This document shows positions 15,730-25,054 of a stretch of DNA of 64,000 nucleotides, piece after piece. Each line of letters opens with the position of its first letter. The stretch's first letter is position 1. The DNA is from Paragemmobacter amnigenus (GTDB taxonomy: Bacteria > Pseudomonadota > Alphaproteobacteria > Rhodobacterales > Rhodobacteraceae): NCBI RefSeq assembly GCF_009908265.2, contig NZ_JAAATX020000009.1, positions 156,397-220,396 on the forward strand, written 5' to 3'. The notes beneath the pieces were generated by a model. The model saw nothing but the letters and a program-made list of their open reading frames with translations. It was not told where the DNA came from and did not search any database. The translations under genes were made by a program, and so were the position numbers.

Positions 15730-16896
15730 ATGAGTGTCAGCATCGTTGGTTGGGCGCACACGCCATTTGGGAAACATTCCGAAGAAACTGTGGAGAGCCT
15801 GGTGGTTCGCGTCGTGCGCGAGGCGCTAGACCATGCCGGGCTGGCCGCCGAGGACATTGACGAAGTTTATCTGGGCCATTTCAACGCCGGGTTCTCAAAG
15901 CAGGACTTTACCGCCTCACTGGTGTTTCAGGCCAGCGACGGCTTCCGCTTCAAGCCGGCGACGCGGGTGGAAAACGCCTGCGCCACGGGATCGGCCGCCG
16001 TGCATCAGGGCATCAAGTCGATCGAGGCAAAACGGGCGCGCAGCGTGCTGGTTGTGGGGGTCGAGCAGATGACCACGACCCCCGCTTTCGAGATCGGTCA
16101 GAATCTGCTGAAAGCGTCCTACCTGCCCGAGGATGGCGATACTCCCGGTGGCTTTGCCGGGGTGTTCGGGCGGATCGCCGATTCCTACTATCAGCGTCAT
16201 GGTGACCAGTCCGAAGCACTGGCCCTGATCGCGGCCAAGAACCACAAGAACGGTGTGGGCAACCCTTATGCCCAGATCCGCAAGGATCTGGGCTATGACT
16301 TCTGCCGCACGGAAAGCGACAAGAACCCCCTTGTTGCCGGGCCGTTGAAGCGCACCGATTGCTCGTTGGTATCTGATGGTGCAGCGGCTGTCGTGCTGAT
16401 GGACGGTGACGCCGCCACCGAGATGCGCCGTGCTGTCCGCTTTCGTGCGACCGCGCATGTGCAGGATTTCCTGCCAATTTCCAAACGCGACATCATCCGT
16501 TTCGAAGGCTGCACCGAGGCCTGGCGGCAAGCGCTGAGCCGGGCGGAGCTGACATTGGGTGATCTGTCCTTTGTTGAAACCCACGATTGCTTTACCATCG
16601 CCGAGTTGATCGAGTATGAGGCGATGGGCCTGACACCGGCGGGGCAGGGCGCCCGGGCGATCAAGGAAGGTTGGACCCAGCCTGATGGCAGACTGCCGGT
16701 GAACCTGTCAGGCGGGCTAAAGGCCAAGGGCCATCCTGTCGGGGCAACTGGTGTGTCGATGCATGTGTTGACCGCCATGCAGCTTTGCGATGAGGCGGGC
16801 GCGATCCAAGCGAAAGACGCGCAATTCGGCGGCATCTTCAACATGGGAGGGGTGGCCGTGGCAAACTATGTCTCCATTTTGGAACGGGTAAAGTGA
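15730..16896 (+). CDS. Thiolase-family acetyl-CoA acetyltransferase (SCP-x-like)
   Basis: An intact 388-residue thiolase-superfamily protein. The nucleophilic Cys is Cys84 in ENACATGSAA; VETHDCF (about 293-299) and GGLKAKGHPVGATG (about 342-355) supply the catalytic His residues. The short lid and the HDCF motif are typical of the SCP-x/acetyl-CoA acetyltransferase-like branch, which acts on branched, steroid or aromatic beta-ketoacyl-CoA as well as unknown substrates. The original next gene, a Gfo/Idh/MocA oxidoreductase, starts at the stop codon but is broken. A partial inverted copy of this gene's 3' end lies at 13374-13785. Confidence 0.88.
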   Translation: MSVSIVGWAHTPFGKHSEETVESLVVRVVREALDHAGLAAEDIDEVYLGHFNAGFSKQDFTASLVFQASDGFRFKPATRVENACATGSAAVHQGIKSIEAKRARSVLVVGVEQMTTTPAFEIGQNLLKASYLPEDGDTPGGFAGVFGRIADSYYQRHGDQSEALALIAAKNHKNGVGNPYAQIRKDLGYDFCRTESDKNPLVAGPLKRTDCSLVSDGAAAVVLMDGDAATEMRRAVRFRATAHVQDFLPISKRDIIRFEGCTEAWRQALSRAELTLGDLSFVETHDCFTIAELIEYEAMGLTPAGQGARAIKEGWTQPDGRLPVNLSGGLKAKGHPVGATGVSMHVLTAMQLCDEAGAIQAKDAQFGGIFNMGGVAVANYVSILERVK

Positions 16897-17061
16897 TTGC
16901 CGACAAGATCAAGGTCGGGATCGTCGGTTTGAAGGCTGAAATAAGCTGGACCGCGCGCGCATATTCATGCCTTGCGCAAACTGTCCGGCGTGTTCAAGAG
17001 TGCGGACGATGCGGGCAAGCATGTCTATTGCGAATGGCGGCTTGGCAATGGTTTGGCCTAG
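16893..17061 (+). pseudogene. Gfo/Idh/MocA-family oxidoreductase, N-terminal remnant
   Basis: Directly at the thiolase stop the frame reads IADKIKVGIVGLKAEISWTA, the N-terminal Rossmann segment of a Gfo/Idh/MocA oxidoreductase. The ATG of the paralogous copy is ATT here. A one-base shift near 16960 continues in another frame with HIHALRKLSGVFKSADDAGK and HVYCEWRLGNGLA, then TAG. Relative to family members, an internal segment of roughly 60 residues (between GVF and DDAGKHVYCEW) is deleted. A C-terminal piece of the same family lies 5 kb away at 21857-22267. Confidence 0.8.
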
Positions 17062-17179
17062 GAGCTTGATTCCCATCGCTGTGCGGGCGCTCTTCGCTGG
17101 GGTCAGCAGGAGTGGAGGGCAAACTTCTGGCGCAGGCTCAGGTCGGCCTCGATCAGGCGGCCTTCGTTATGCAACAGTG

Positions 17180-17906
17180 CCCTGATGTCGGGCGTCAGGT
17201 ACTGAGTGCGGTCTTAGAAGAGCGAGATTTCCTAGGGCTACCCGGTCTTTAGGTAGGCTTGCAATTCGGGGTGAAGCTGATTGGCGTCGCGGTCCTGGGC
17301 ATGGAAACGCTGCAGAGACAGGTGGCGGTCCAAAGGGAGGCCGGGTAGGCGTTGCTTGTTCAGGAAGACGCTGTGCAGGCGGGTGACAGGCCGGGGACTC
17401 CGGTGTGGACGAAACTCTTGCCATTGGTGTGCGGCAGATGGATTTTGGCAGGATGCTGGCATTGGCGCCCAGCACATGGCCGCGCAGATGGGCAAAGCGG
17501 GGTTGCAGCGAGCAGCGAATGGCGCGGGCGGTGAAGGTGTCGTCGGGCAGGGCGGGGTCGCGCATCGCCTCGAACGGCTCCAGCTGGTCGGGGGGGAGGG
17601 CGCCGAGGATTTCCGAGATGGGTGGAGGAATTCATCAACGTCGATATGGCTCTGTCCAGGCAGGCGGCAGGCTCGATAGGCGGTTCTGGTGCCGCTCGGG
17701 GCGGGTGCCTGCGATGGCCCAGCGGGTGTCGTCGCAGCGGGCGGCGGTGACCTGCGGGACGCGGGACAGTGAGTCAAAGGCGGCGTCTTCGGGGTCGTCG
17801 AAGTACTGCCAGATGCGGGCACGACCAAGCGAAAGCTGGTGGGCTGTGAAGGCAGCCACCTTTTCCTGCGGTGCCTTGACGATGGAAACGAGGCCCCAGT
17901 CTGCTG
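17180..17906 (-). pseudogene. Decayed minus-strand gene, family not recognised
   Basis: The minus strand shows coding flavour in pieces: AAFTAHQLSLGRARIWQYF and DDPEDAAFDSLSRVPQVTAA in one frame, then DPALPDDTFTARAIRCSLQP, RFAHLRGHVLGANASILPKS in another, with stops and shifts between them. It lies just downstream of the mltB remnant on the same strand. I could not assign a family. Confidence 0.35.
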
Positions 17907-18930
17907 TCAGAGTGTGTTCAGCAGATCGACCGTCGGCCAGGCGTCGGCGGGCAGAGCAAGGCGATGCTGTTCCTTCTGCTCCGCATCGTGGGTGCCCGCG
18001 CCAAGGATGCCGTTGATCTAGCCGGCATCATGGCCCAAAGCCCTCAGTTTCTGCTTCTGGGCTGTCATCTGTTCTGGCGTCAGCGCTGGATCGGGAGTGC
18101 CTGCGGCATAGGGCAGGGCATCTTGAATCTGCGTGGCTAAATTGGCTGTGGGCAGGACATAGCTAAGCTCTGGCTCCAGTAGAACAGGGCTCGGAAGTTC
18201 TGGTAGATCAGGAAAGCCGGGCCCTTGCGGCCCTGCGGCAAGCTGTCTTTGCGCGGGGCAATGCCTAGGACGACCAAGCCTCGGCAGGCTGTTTGGTGTG
18301 CAGATCCGAAAGCGACCATTCAAACCTCTCGGGCACGGTGACTTCGGTCAGTCAGGGCTCTCCGTCACGTCGGCTGTTGTGGCGCAGAAGGTTGACGCGC
18401 GACAGGATGGCGTCGGGAACCGAGATATTCAACGTTACATGCCCGTCACTTTCGCAATCGACGCCGCGCGCCAGAATGTCGGCGTGCAGCGCCTAGACCA
18501 TCCCGATCTCGCTCGCCCAGACGACGGTGGTGTCCAGAGGGAGCTCAACAGCGGCCTGCAGCGCGATGGAGGTAAAGATCTGCGGCCGGAGCACCCCGGA
18601 CCAGCGGCAATCTTGGGCAAGGGTCGGAAGGGCGTTGCGGGTCTTGAAATCGCCCTGGGTCTGGCCGAAGTCGGTCTCGAAGGCCCAGAAGGCAAGTAGG
18701 AAGCCACGCGGGGTGAGTAGCCGGCCTCGACGAGGGCGGTGGAAAGACGGCTTTTCGAGATCAGCTATTGCGAGAAATCGAGAAATGTCTTGCGGAAGAT
18801 ACCCTGGCTGTAGTGTGCTTTCAGCACTTTCTGGTCCACCCGCGCGCCGGTCAAAAGGCTTTTCACCGCATCCACGGGCAAGCAGGACGATCAGGGCAAG
18901 GTTGCGCTTGGAGTGGATTGGGTTCAAGCT
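17907..18930 (-). pseudogene. MltB-type lytic murein transglycosylase, heavily decayed
   Basis: Reading the minus strand across frames gives the MltB order: LLTPRGFLLAFWAFETDFGQ (the catalytic Glu of MltB lies in the WxxETDFG-type motif), VVWASEIGMV then ALHADILARGVD, DGHVTLNIS, LLRHNSRRDGEP-stop-LTEVTVPERFEWSLSDL, GRKGPAFLIYQNFRALFYW. A C-terminal peptidoglycan-binding domain follows: TPEQMTAQKQKLRALGHDAG-stop-INGILGAGTHDA ... LPADAWPTVDLLNTL. There are at least three nonsense codons (for example TAG at 18493-18495) and at least one frameshift. The enzyme would have cleaved peptidoglycan in the periplasm. No signal peptide remains visible. Confidence 0.75.
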
Positions 18931-19417
18931 GGTTCAGATTGAACCCAATCCAAGACCGGCAAGCTGTTGGTTATGTTGCGTATCTCCTCAAATCACGTGA
19001 ACCTGATTGGAAGAGAATCGCTTCCGTAATGGGCGAAGTGAAGTCAAGTATCTTGAAAACATGAGAATAAACGGCGCTTGCCGTGGGATGCAACGCGATG
19101 GCCACTGGAACCGAACCAGTGACGGACTATCGTATTCGTCGTCTCTTCGGCGTGCAGGCTTTCCGCTCCGTCCGTCCGAACCTGGTCGCTTCGCCGGATT
19201 CATGCTTCCGTCCGTAGTCGGCGCTTGGCCGCCACTATATGCCTTGTCAGATGGATCCCGCGCGCCGATCTCTTTGGCGTGCTCTTGCCTTGCGGCAGGT
19301 ACGAGCGATTCTGCGGCGTCATCGGAATCCACGTCCCGGCGAAGGGACATCGGAGTTCTCTGCGTCTATGCTTGACCCGATCTTGTGCTCCCGTTCTGTT
19401 CTGGGGTTTTTTGTTAT
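18931..19417. other. Downstream flank of the IS110 transposase, no gene seen
   Basis: Between the mltB remnant and the transposase stop, nothing codes convincingly on either strand. Part of it must belong to the non-coding end of the IS110 element, but I could not define the boundary, because IS110 elements lack conventional terminal inverted repeats. Confidence 0.35.
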
Positions 19418-20458
19418 TCAGACACTCTTGGCGGGATGGTCAGTCAGACTGAAGCGGAACACCGTACTGTCCGCCCACATCCGGTGCAGCACGACGCCAA
19501 GCCTGCGGGCGACCGCAACGACGGCGCGCTTCATTCCGCGCCGTTGCGCAACCCGCATGCCCCAGGCGCGCAACCAGGAGTTCTTTGCACTGTGGTAGAG
19601 CATAGAGGTGGCCGCCTGATACAGTGCCGTTCGGCCCCCCGCATCGCCCGCCCGGCTGATGCCACCGACCACATCGCGTTCACCGGATTGATCACGCCGC
19701 GGTGTCAGACCGAAATGCGGCCCGACCATCTTCGACGACCGAAACCGCCCCGGATCATCAATTCCGGCTTTCACGGTCAGTGCGACAAGCGGTCCGACAC
19801 CCGGCACGGTCATCATCAAGCGGCAAACATCGTCGGTGCGCGCAACATCGCGAAGCCGCTTGTCGATGCGAATCAACTCGGCACGCAAAGCGGCCCGACC
19901 CCGCAACATCGATGTGACCGAGGCCTTGAGAGTGCTGTTGCCCTCAGCAAGTTCCCGGGCACGCGCGTCCAGCAGACCCTTGCTGACCAGACCGACCTTC
20001 AGACCAAAACCGCGCAAAAGGCCGCGCATCGAAAGTTCGATGGCAATGGCACCGCCCTGCAGCGTCTTGCGCGTTGCCAGCAAAGCCCGGATCTCCTGGG
20101 AAGACACCGATTTGCAATGCACCGGGCGGAACCACCCCATGCGCAGGAGCTGTGCTATGCCAAGTGCGTCGCGACGGTCTGTCTTGATCGGCATTGCCTT
20201 CAAGGCCCCCTTCACCTGCCGCGTTTCCATCAGAACGATCGTCAGGCCAGCCTCGGTCAGATGCTTGTACAGCCATTGCGACAATGGACCGGCCTCCATG
20301 CCGATGCAGCTCACCTCATGGTCCAATCCATGCACGAAGGTGATCAAGGCATCGGGTTCGCTGAGAACCTTCGTTTCCTTCACAACCGCGCCGCCCTGAT
20401 CCATCACGCAAACCGACGATGCTTCCAACGAAACGTCGATGCCGATAAAGTATTCCAT
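19418..20458 (-). mobile_element. IS110-family transposase (DEDD), apparently intact
   Basis: A 346-residue transposase from ATG 20458, which has GGAGG 9-13 bases upstream. MEYFIGIDVSLEASSVCVMD opens the RuvC-like DEDD domain (first Asp at residue 8). GMEAGPLSQWL and KTDRRDALGIAQLL (about 101-114) carry further acidic residues. The Tnp20-like C-terminal domain has MMTVPGVGPLVALTVKAGID and FGLTPRRDQSGERDVVGGIS, where family members place the catalytic Ser. No frame damage. IS110 elements use an RNA encoded in their non-coding end to choose target and donor sites. Here 130 bases separate the start codon from the end of cobD. Confidence 0.92.
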
Positions 20459-20588
20459 GTCGTTGTCCTCCTTTGCAAAAGCCAGGGGCACGCCATCCAG
20501 CAAGGCCCCGTGTCACGATATGTGACGAGGGCAACGACACCAAACTTCACCGTTGGAGACCGACTCGCCCATTACGGCATCTCTAGCG
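20459..20588. other. Upstream non-coding end of the IS110 element, candidate bridge-RNA region
   Basis: The gap between the transposase start and the cobD stop contains the inverted repeat GTCAC-GATAT-GTGAC (about 20512-20526). In characterised IS110-group elements the structured bridge RNA is transcribed from the end preceding the transposase gene. Only 130 bases are available here before cobD, so either the RNA is short or it lies at the other end, as in the IS1111 group. Confidence 0.3.
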
Positions 20589-21497
20589 TCAAGTTAGGGC
20601 GATCAGGGCCACCAGAGCAAGCATCCCGGCCCAGGCCCGCCACAACGCGCGGCAAGCCGCGTCGATGTCGTCCGGACCGGGGTCGCGCCGCCCTTCGGGC
20701 CAGACCCAGGGATAGTCGGTCATCACACCGCCATAGCTGCGCGGCCCGGCAAGCGAGACGTTCAGCACCGGTGCCAGCGCCGACTCGGGCCAGCCCGCAT
20801 TGGGGCTGCGGTGTCTCGGCGCGTCGCGCAGCACCGGGCGCGGGTCGGTCCAGCCGCTGGTGAGCGCGATCAGCAGCGCAGTCAGCCGCGCAGGGATCAG
20901 GTTCAGAAGGTCGTCCCAACGGGCCGAGGCCCAGCCGAAGTCGCGGTGCCGGGGCGTCATGTGGCCCACCACGCTATCGGCGGTGTTGGCCATCTTGTAG
21001 ACCAGAAGGCCGGGCAAACCGCCGATCAGATACCAGAATGCCGGGGCGATGGCGCCATCCGACAGATTCTCGGCCGCGGATTCGATGGCGCCACGGGCCA
21101 CGTCGGGTTCGTGCATCGAGACGATGTCGCGGCCGACGATCATCGCGACGGCCTGCTTGCCATGGTCAAGGCTGCTGCGCAGACCGTCGGCAACGGCGCG
21201 GACGTGATCAACAAGGCTGCGTTGCGCCAGCAGGATCGCCACAGTAAGGCATTCCAGAACGCCCCAATCCGGGATCAGGTGGATCAGCCAGCCCAGTGTC
21301 GCAGCAAACCCGACCAGCGCCACTGCCATCACAATCCCGGCCAGCTTGGCAACAGGCGGCCGGTTGAGCCACCGGTCAAGTGCGGCGATCAGGCGGCCCA
21401 TCAACGTCGCCGGATGCGGCAGGCGGTGCCAGAGCCAGTCCGGCTCTCCCATTAGGGCATCGAGGAGAAGGGCGAGGACGAGAATCGGGGCTGTCAT
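20589..21497 (-). CDS. cobD: Adenosylcobinamide-phosphate synthase (CobD/CbiB)
   Basis: A 302-residue integral membrane enzyme that joins (R)-1-amino-2-propanol phosphate (or aminopropanol) to adenosylcobyric acid. The N-terminus ILVLALLLDALMGEPDWLWH holds the family's DxxxGEP motif. HPATLMGRLIAALD, ARGAIESAAENLSDGAIAP and FWYLIGGLPGLLVYKMANTA follow as conserved blocks, and there are four or five hydrophobic segments. ATG 21497 is where the family begins; the frame extends 21 codons upstream without support. Transcribed away from the rest of the cob locus, it has an IS110 element immediately behind its stop, but the coding sequence looks whole. Confidence 0.93.
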   Translation of the reverse strand: MTAPILVLALLLDALMGEPDWLWHRLPHPATLMGRLIAALDRWLNRPPVAKLAGIVMAVALVGFAATLGWLIHLIPDWGVLECLTVAILLAQRSLVDHVRAVADGLRSSLDHGKQAVAMIVGRDIVSMHEPDVARGAIESAAENLSDGAIAPAFWYLIGGLPGLLVYKMANTADSVVGHMTPRHRDFGWASARWDDLLNLIPARLTALLIALTSGWTDPRPVLRDAPRHRSPNAGWPESALAPVLNVSLAGPRSYGGVMTDYPWVWPEGRRDPGPDDIDAACRALWRAWAGMLALVALIALT

Positions 21498-21690
21498 GGC
21501 TACGAGACATCCCGGTTCGGGGGGCAAGTGCAAGGGGTGCCGTCTGTCCTGTTTAGCCACTGCCTGTTGCGCGCTCCGGCAAAACCGTCATGCTACCCTC
21601 ATAATTTTGCAACAGGCCTGCGCCATCAAGGACTTACCGTGATTTTGGCCATTTCCAACCGAGACTGAAGGTCAGGAGGGCGCGGCCAGG

Positions 21691-21840
21691 TTGGAATTTC
21701 TGCCGCCCGAAGTGCGTGAAGGGCTGGAGGCCGCGCGCAAACGCGAACGGCGAAAGCAGTCAAAGCTGCATGTGTCGGTTGGCGATACCGTGTTCCCGGT
21801 GCTGCGGTTCTTGCAGGTTGGCTTTGCGCTGGACGGCGTT
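21691..21840 (+). pseudogene. Remnant of a small conserved rhodobacterial protein
   Basis: From TTG 21691 the frame reads EFLPPEVREGLEAARKRERR and LHVSVGDTVFPVLRF to GFALD, which I recognise as the N-terminal half of a short conserved hypothetical protein frequent in Rhodobacteraceae. The second half is replaced by unrelated sequence after residue 50, where the Gfo/Idh remnant begins in another frame. Function unknown. Confidence 0.5.
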
Positions 21841-21856
21841 CATGGAGAGCCGTCGC

Positions 21857-22267
21857 ATGGAAATCCTTCTGCCCGAGACCGGCCGCATCGTGCTATTCGA
21901 TACGCCCGACCATATCGCGGTCTGGGGGCGGATCAGGCGGGATGTCCCATCGTCATGCATAACCAGGGTGGCATGCCGCGCGGCGGCAGCGACTTTGAAT
22001 GGCAGATCAACGGAACGCTGGGCGAGATCTACGCGTGACAGGGCTGCATGGCGGCACGCATCAAGTTCAATTGACGATCGAGGGCGCGCGTGGAGTGGTT
22101 GATCTGATTGAGCGGAGCCAAGTACCGCCCGAATGCACGGTAGGCGATTGGCCCGATCACATCTATCGTCGAAAGTGGCGCGGCTCTATGTCCGGATGGG
22201 CGACGAGATTCGCAACGGCACCCTGAGCGCGCCAACTTTCGATAACGTCGTCCGCTCCATCGCGTAA
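21857..22267 (+). pseudogene. Gfo/Idh/MocA-family oxidoreductase, C-terminal remnant
   Basis: Read across three frames: ILLPETGRIVLFDTPDHIAV and WGRIRRDVP, then MHNQGGMPRGGSDFEWQING, RVTGLHGG and VQLTIEGARG, and finally VARLYVRMGDEIRNGTLSAP and TFDNVVRSIA before TAA at 22265-22267. This is the beta-sheet dimerisation domain and the C-terminal helix of a Gfo/Idh/MocA oxidoreductase with at least two frameshifts. It could be the missing second half of the gene that starts at 16893. Confidence 0.75.
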
Positions 22268-22389
22268 ACGACGCGATGGAGCGGACGGCGCAGGCGCGGC
22301 AGTGGCTGGATGTCCAAGCGTGCAACCCACCGCTGCAAGTTGCGCAAAATTGGAAAATCGCAAGGAATACGGCCATGTTCGACTCTGGT

Positions 22390-22800
22390 GAAAAACAGCG
22401 CTCATCGCCGGCGCGGCAAGCGGCGTCGAGCGCGCGACGACCGGTGTGGACCGCTTTGGTGGGCTGGACCATCTGGCGCTTGCGCAGGCATCAATCAGCA
22501 GGCACCGTGGCCAGAGATAACCGACAAACAACGGCGTTGAACGATTTCGACCAACCTTGATGTCGCCTTCGACCTGATCCGCAGCGCGGCAAAGGCGCTG
22601 CGCGACGGGGGTCTGCTGTCACCCAGGCATCGGTTGCGGCGCAAAAGGGTGGCACCATCGGCTTTTCGCACTACGGCGCCTTAAAAGGAGGAATCCTTGC
22701 TCTGACGCGCGCCGCCGCGCAGGATCTGGAACCGCGTATCTGGGGGAACTGAGTGTCGCCCGGTCTGATCTGAACCCCGATGACGACCGAGCAGCAATAA
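22390..22800 (+). pseudogene. Short-chain dehydrogenase (SDR) remnant
   Basis: Pieces of an SDR are legible across frames: ALIAGAASGVERAT (nucleotide-binding TGxxxGxG region, last Gly lost), GVDRFGGLDHLALAQASI (region normally NNAG), FDLIRSAAKALRDGG, then ASVAAQKGG, GFSHYGALKGGILALTRAAA (the YxxxK catalytic motif with Tyr and Lys kept) and VSPGLI. Several stops, frame changes and an internal deletion make it non-functional. Confidence 0.75.
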
Positions 22801-23084
22801 GATTCCCCGGACGAAATGACCGGCTGCGGCTGAATGTGGCCTGCCGCAGTGGCTTAAGCGGGATTCTATCCTGAATATGGAGGAGGAAATCTGCTGCACA
22901 TCGACCACGCACTACTCGGGTCTATTCCTGTGCGGCCTTGGCCGACGAGCATGACATATTCTTGATCTTGGATATTATGCCGAAACTACATACCGGAAGA
23001 CGAGGCCCTCCTATTGCTGCGAGTTCAAGAGCGCCGGAGGATGTATCCAACGATTGACAAGACCCGCCCCAGACGGTTAGCTGG

Positions 23085-23280
23085 CTGGGATGGTTCCCAG
23101 TGCCATGGGATCAAAAGGGAACACGGTGAGGATTACCCATCAGGGGCCGAACCCGTGACTGCCCCCGCAACTGTAAGCGGCGAGGTCCCGGTCGAATGCC
23201 ACTGGCTCCCCCCTTTCCACGGGGACAAGAGCCGGGAAGGCGACCGGGGCGCAACGACCCGCAAGTCAGGAGACCTGCCA
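23085..23280 (+). promoter_or_regulatory. Adenosylcobalamin riboswitch upstream of cbiMNQO
   Basis: The 196-base leader shows the B12-riboswitch landmarks in order: AAAAGGGAACACGGTG (about 23114-23129), the core CCCGCAACTGTAAGCGG (about 23164-23180), the B12 box region AATGCCACTGG (about 23196-23206), GCCGGGAAGGCG (about 23231-23242) and CAAGTCAGGAGACCTGCC (about 23262-23279). Coenzyme binding should block expression of the cobalt transporter genes that begin 83 bases further on. Confidence 0.95.
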
Positions 23281-23362
23281 TCGCTCTATTGCTGCAAGCC
23301 GTCCGGGGCGGGGTGTCCTTGGGTCTTTCGATAGCAGCGCGTCCGATGTGGAAGGATTGTAC

Positions 23363-24031
23363 ATGCACATCATGGAGGGCTTCTTGCCCGCATCCCATGC
23401 GTTGGGATGGTATGCCGTTTCGGCACCCTTTGTCTTGGCAGGGGCCGCGCGCATCCGCAGAATAGTTCGCGAAAAGCCCGAGGTGCGGCTGACTTTGGCT
23501 GCCGCGGGGGCGTTTGCCTTTGTGCTGTCGGCACTGAAAATCCCGTCGGTCACTGGGTCTTGTTCGCACCCTACCGGCACCGGGCTGGGGGCGATTGTCT
23601 TTGGTCCTTCGGTGATGGCGGTGCTGGGTGTCATCGTTCTATTGTTTCAGGCCCTTCTTTTGGCGCATGGCGGGTTGACCACGCTGGGAGCCAATGCTTT
23701 TTCCATGGCGATTGTCGGGCCTTGGGTGGCTTATGGGGTCTGGAAACTGGCCGGTCGCGCGGGCCTGTCCTTTTCCGCATCAGTGTTTCTGGCCGCCGCT
23801 TTAGGTGACCTTGTCACTTATGTTTTCACTTCTCTGCAGCTGGCGCTGGCCTATCCAGATCCGGTTTCCGGGTTCACCGGTGCCGCGCTGAAATTTGGTG
23901 GCATCTTCGCCCTTACCCAAGTGCCGCTGGCGATTGCCGAAGGTCTGCTCACAGTCGTTGTGATCGAAGCGCTTTCTGGCAAGACACGCGATCAGGACCG
24001 GATTGCCGCGCTGGCAGGAAAGTTCAAATGA
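23363..24031 (+). CDS. cbiM: Cobalt ECF transporter S component CbiM
   Basis: A 222-residue membrane protein, the substrate-binding core of the cobalt uptake transporter. The N-terminus [16 protein letters not shown] is diagnostic: the N-terminal Met-His coordinates Co2+ once the chain is in the membrane. [20 protein letters not shown] (about 59-78) is the second conserved loop with His, and several hydrophobic helices follow. ATG 23363 is chosen because the N-terminal Met1-His2 is functional; GGAAGGA lies about 10 bases upstream. First gene of cbiMNQO, under the riboswitch at 23085-23280. It overlaps cbiN by 4 bases. Confidence 0.96.
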   Translation: MHIMEGFLPASHALGWYAVSAPFVLAGAARIRRIVREKPEVRLTLAAAGAFAFVLSALKIPSVTGSCSHPTGTGLGAIVFGPSVMAVLGVIVLLFQALLLAHGGLTTLGANAFSMAIVGPWVAYGVWKLAGRAGLSFSASVFLAAALGDLVTYVFTSLQLALAYPDPVSGFTGAALKFGGIFALTQVPLAIAEGLLTVVVIEALSGKTRDQDRIAALAGKFK

Positions 24032-24318
24032 TATCGACCCGCTCTGTCTGGATGCTGCTCGGCGTGGCGTTGATCGTCATCATCCCACTTTTCATTGGCG
24101 GTGAGTTTGGCGGTGCCGATGGCGAGGCTGCCGCGCTGATCGAGACGAAAAAGGGGTTCACCCCATGGTTCCGCCCGATCTGGGAACCACCGAGTAGCGA
24201 GGTCGCGAGCTTGTTCTTCTCATTGCAGGCTGCCTTGGGCGCCTTGGTGATCGGCTATGTCATAGGGCGATCCCATGGGCGCAAGGACGGCGCAGCGAAC
24301 AAGGACGGCCAGTCCTGA
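24028..24318 (+). CDS. cbiN: Cobalt ECF transporter accessory subunit CbiN
   Basis: A 96-residue protein with two membrane spans (about residues 8-24 and 64-80) and the loop [16 protein letters not shown] followed by [19 protein letters not shown], the signature of CbiN. It assists metal loading of CbiM. Its ATG overlaps the cbiM stop (ATGA), and cbiQ begins 2 bases after its stop. Confidence 0.95.
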   Translation: MISTRSVWMLLGVALIVIIPLFIGGEFGGADGEAAALIETKKGFTPWFRPIWEPPSSEVASLFFSLQAALGALVIGYVIGRSHGRKDGAANKDGQS

Positions 24319-24319
24319 G

Positions 24320-25054
24320 ATGTCAGTTGGAACGCTTGACCGCGCCGCCAGCCTGAATCGCTGGCGGCATCGGGCCTTGGGTGAAAAAGCCCTGATCGGT
24401 TTGGGTTTTCTGGCCCTTGCCGTGACGCTGCCGCCTTGGCCGGGGGCGGCTTTGGTCAGCCTAGCCATGTTGGGTTTCACTTTCCCTGGGGCGCGGGTTC
24501 CATGGAGGCTTTGGCTGGCAACCGTGGCGCTGCCCTTGGGGTTTCTCGCCGCGGGCGCCGTTTTGCTCTTGGTGCAGGTAGGCGGCGACGGCATCGGGCT
24601 GGCCCTTGGCGGGACCGAGCGGGCGGCCCTGCTGTGCCTGCGGGCGATGGCGGCGACGTTTTGCCTGATGTTCCTTGCCTTCACCACTCCGGCCGCGGAG
24701 TTGATCGGCGGTCTTCGGCGGCTGTGGGTTCCGGCCGAGATCGTGGAACTGGCGCTCTTGACCTATCGATTCGTCTTCATCATTGCCGATGAGGCCATGG
24801 CAATGACGGCGGCCCAACGTGCACGGCAAGGCCACTCTACCCGCAGCGGCTGGCTGCGCTCGACGGCGATGGTGATCGCCAACCTATTGCCGCGGGCAAT
24901 GGCGCGGGCGCGGCGGATGGAAACCGGGCTGGCGGCGCGGGGCTGGCAGGGTGAGTTGCGGGTTCTGTCACAGCGCAACCCGGTATCACTCGGCATGGTG
25001 GCGCTGGTATTGATCTTGCAGGCAGCAATCCTTCTGGCGGGGACGCTTCTATGA
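24320..25054 (+). CDS. cbiQ: Cobalt ECF transporter T component CbiQ
   Basis: A 244-residue membrane coupling subunit. Hydrophobic segments at about 30-70 and 90-140 precede the cytoplasmic coupling helices with the conserved Ala-Arg-Gly-type motifs: AAQRARQGHSTRSG (about 170-183) and RRMETGLAARGWQG (about 206-219), which contact the CbiO ATPase. ATG 24320 is chosen directly after the cbiN stop. The stop overlaps the cbiO start by 4 bases. Confidence 0.94.
   Translation: MSVGTLDRAASLNRWRHRALGEKALIGLGFLALAVTLPPWPGAALVSLAMLGFTFPGARVPWRLWLATVALPLGFLAAGAVLLLVQVGGDGIGLALGGTERAALLCLRAMAATFCLMFLAFTTPAAELIGGLRRLWVPAEIVELALLTYRFVFIIADEAMAMTAAQRARQGHSTRSGWLRSTAMVIANLLPRAMARARRMETGLAARGWQGELRVLSQRNPVSLGMVALVLILQAAILLAGTLL

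Noticed and set aside
19385..20863. A 492-codon plus-strand open frame
   Set aside because: It is the antisense of the IS110 transposase and the cobD 3' end, and the translation has no family character.
23014..23334. Open frame through the cbiM leader
   Set aside because: The sequence is fully explained by an adenosylcobalamin riboswitch.
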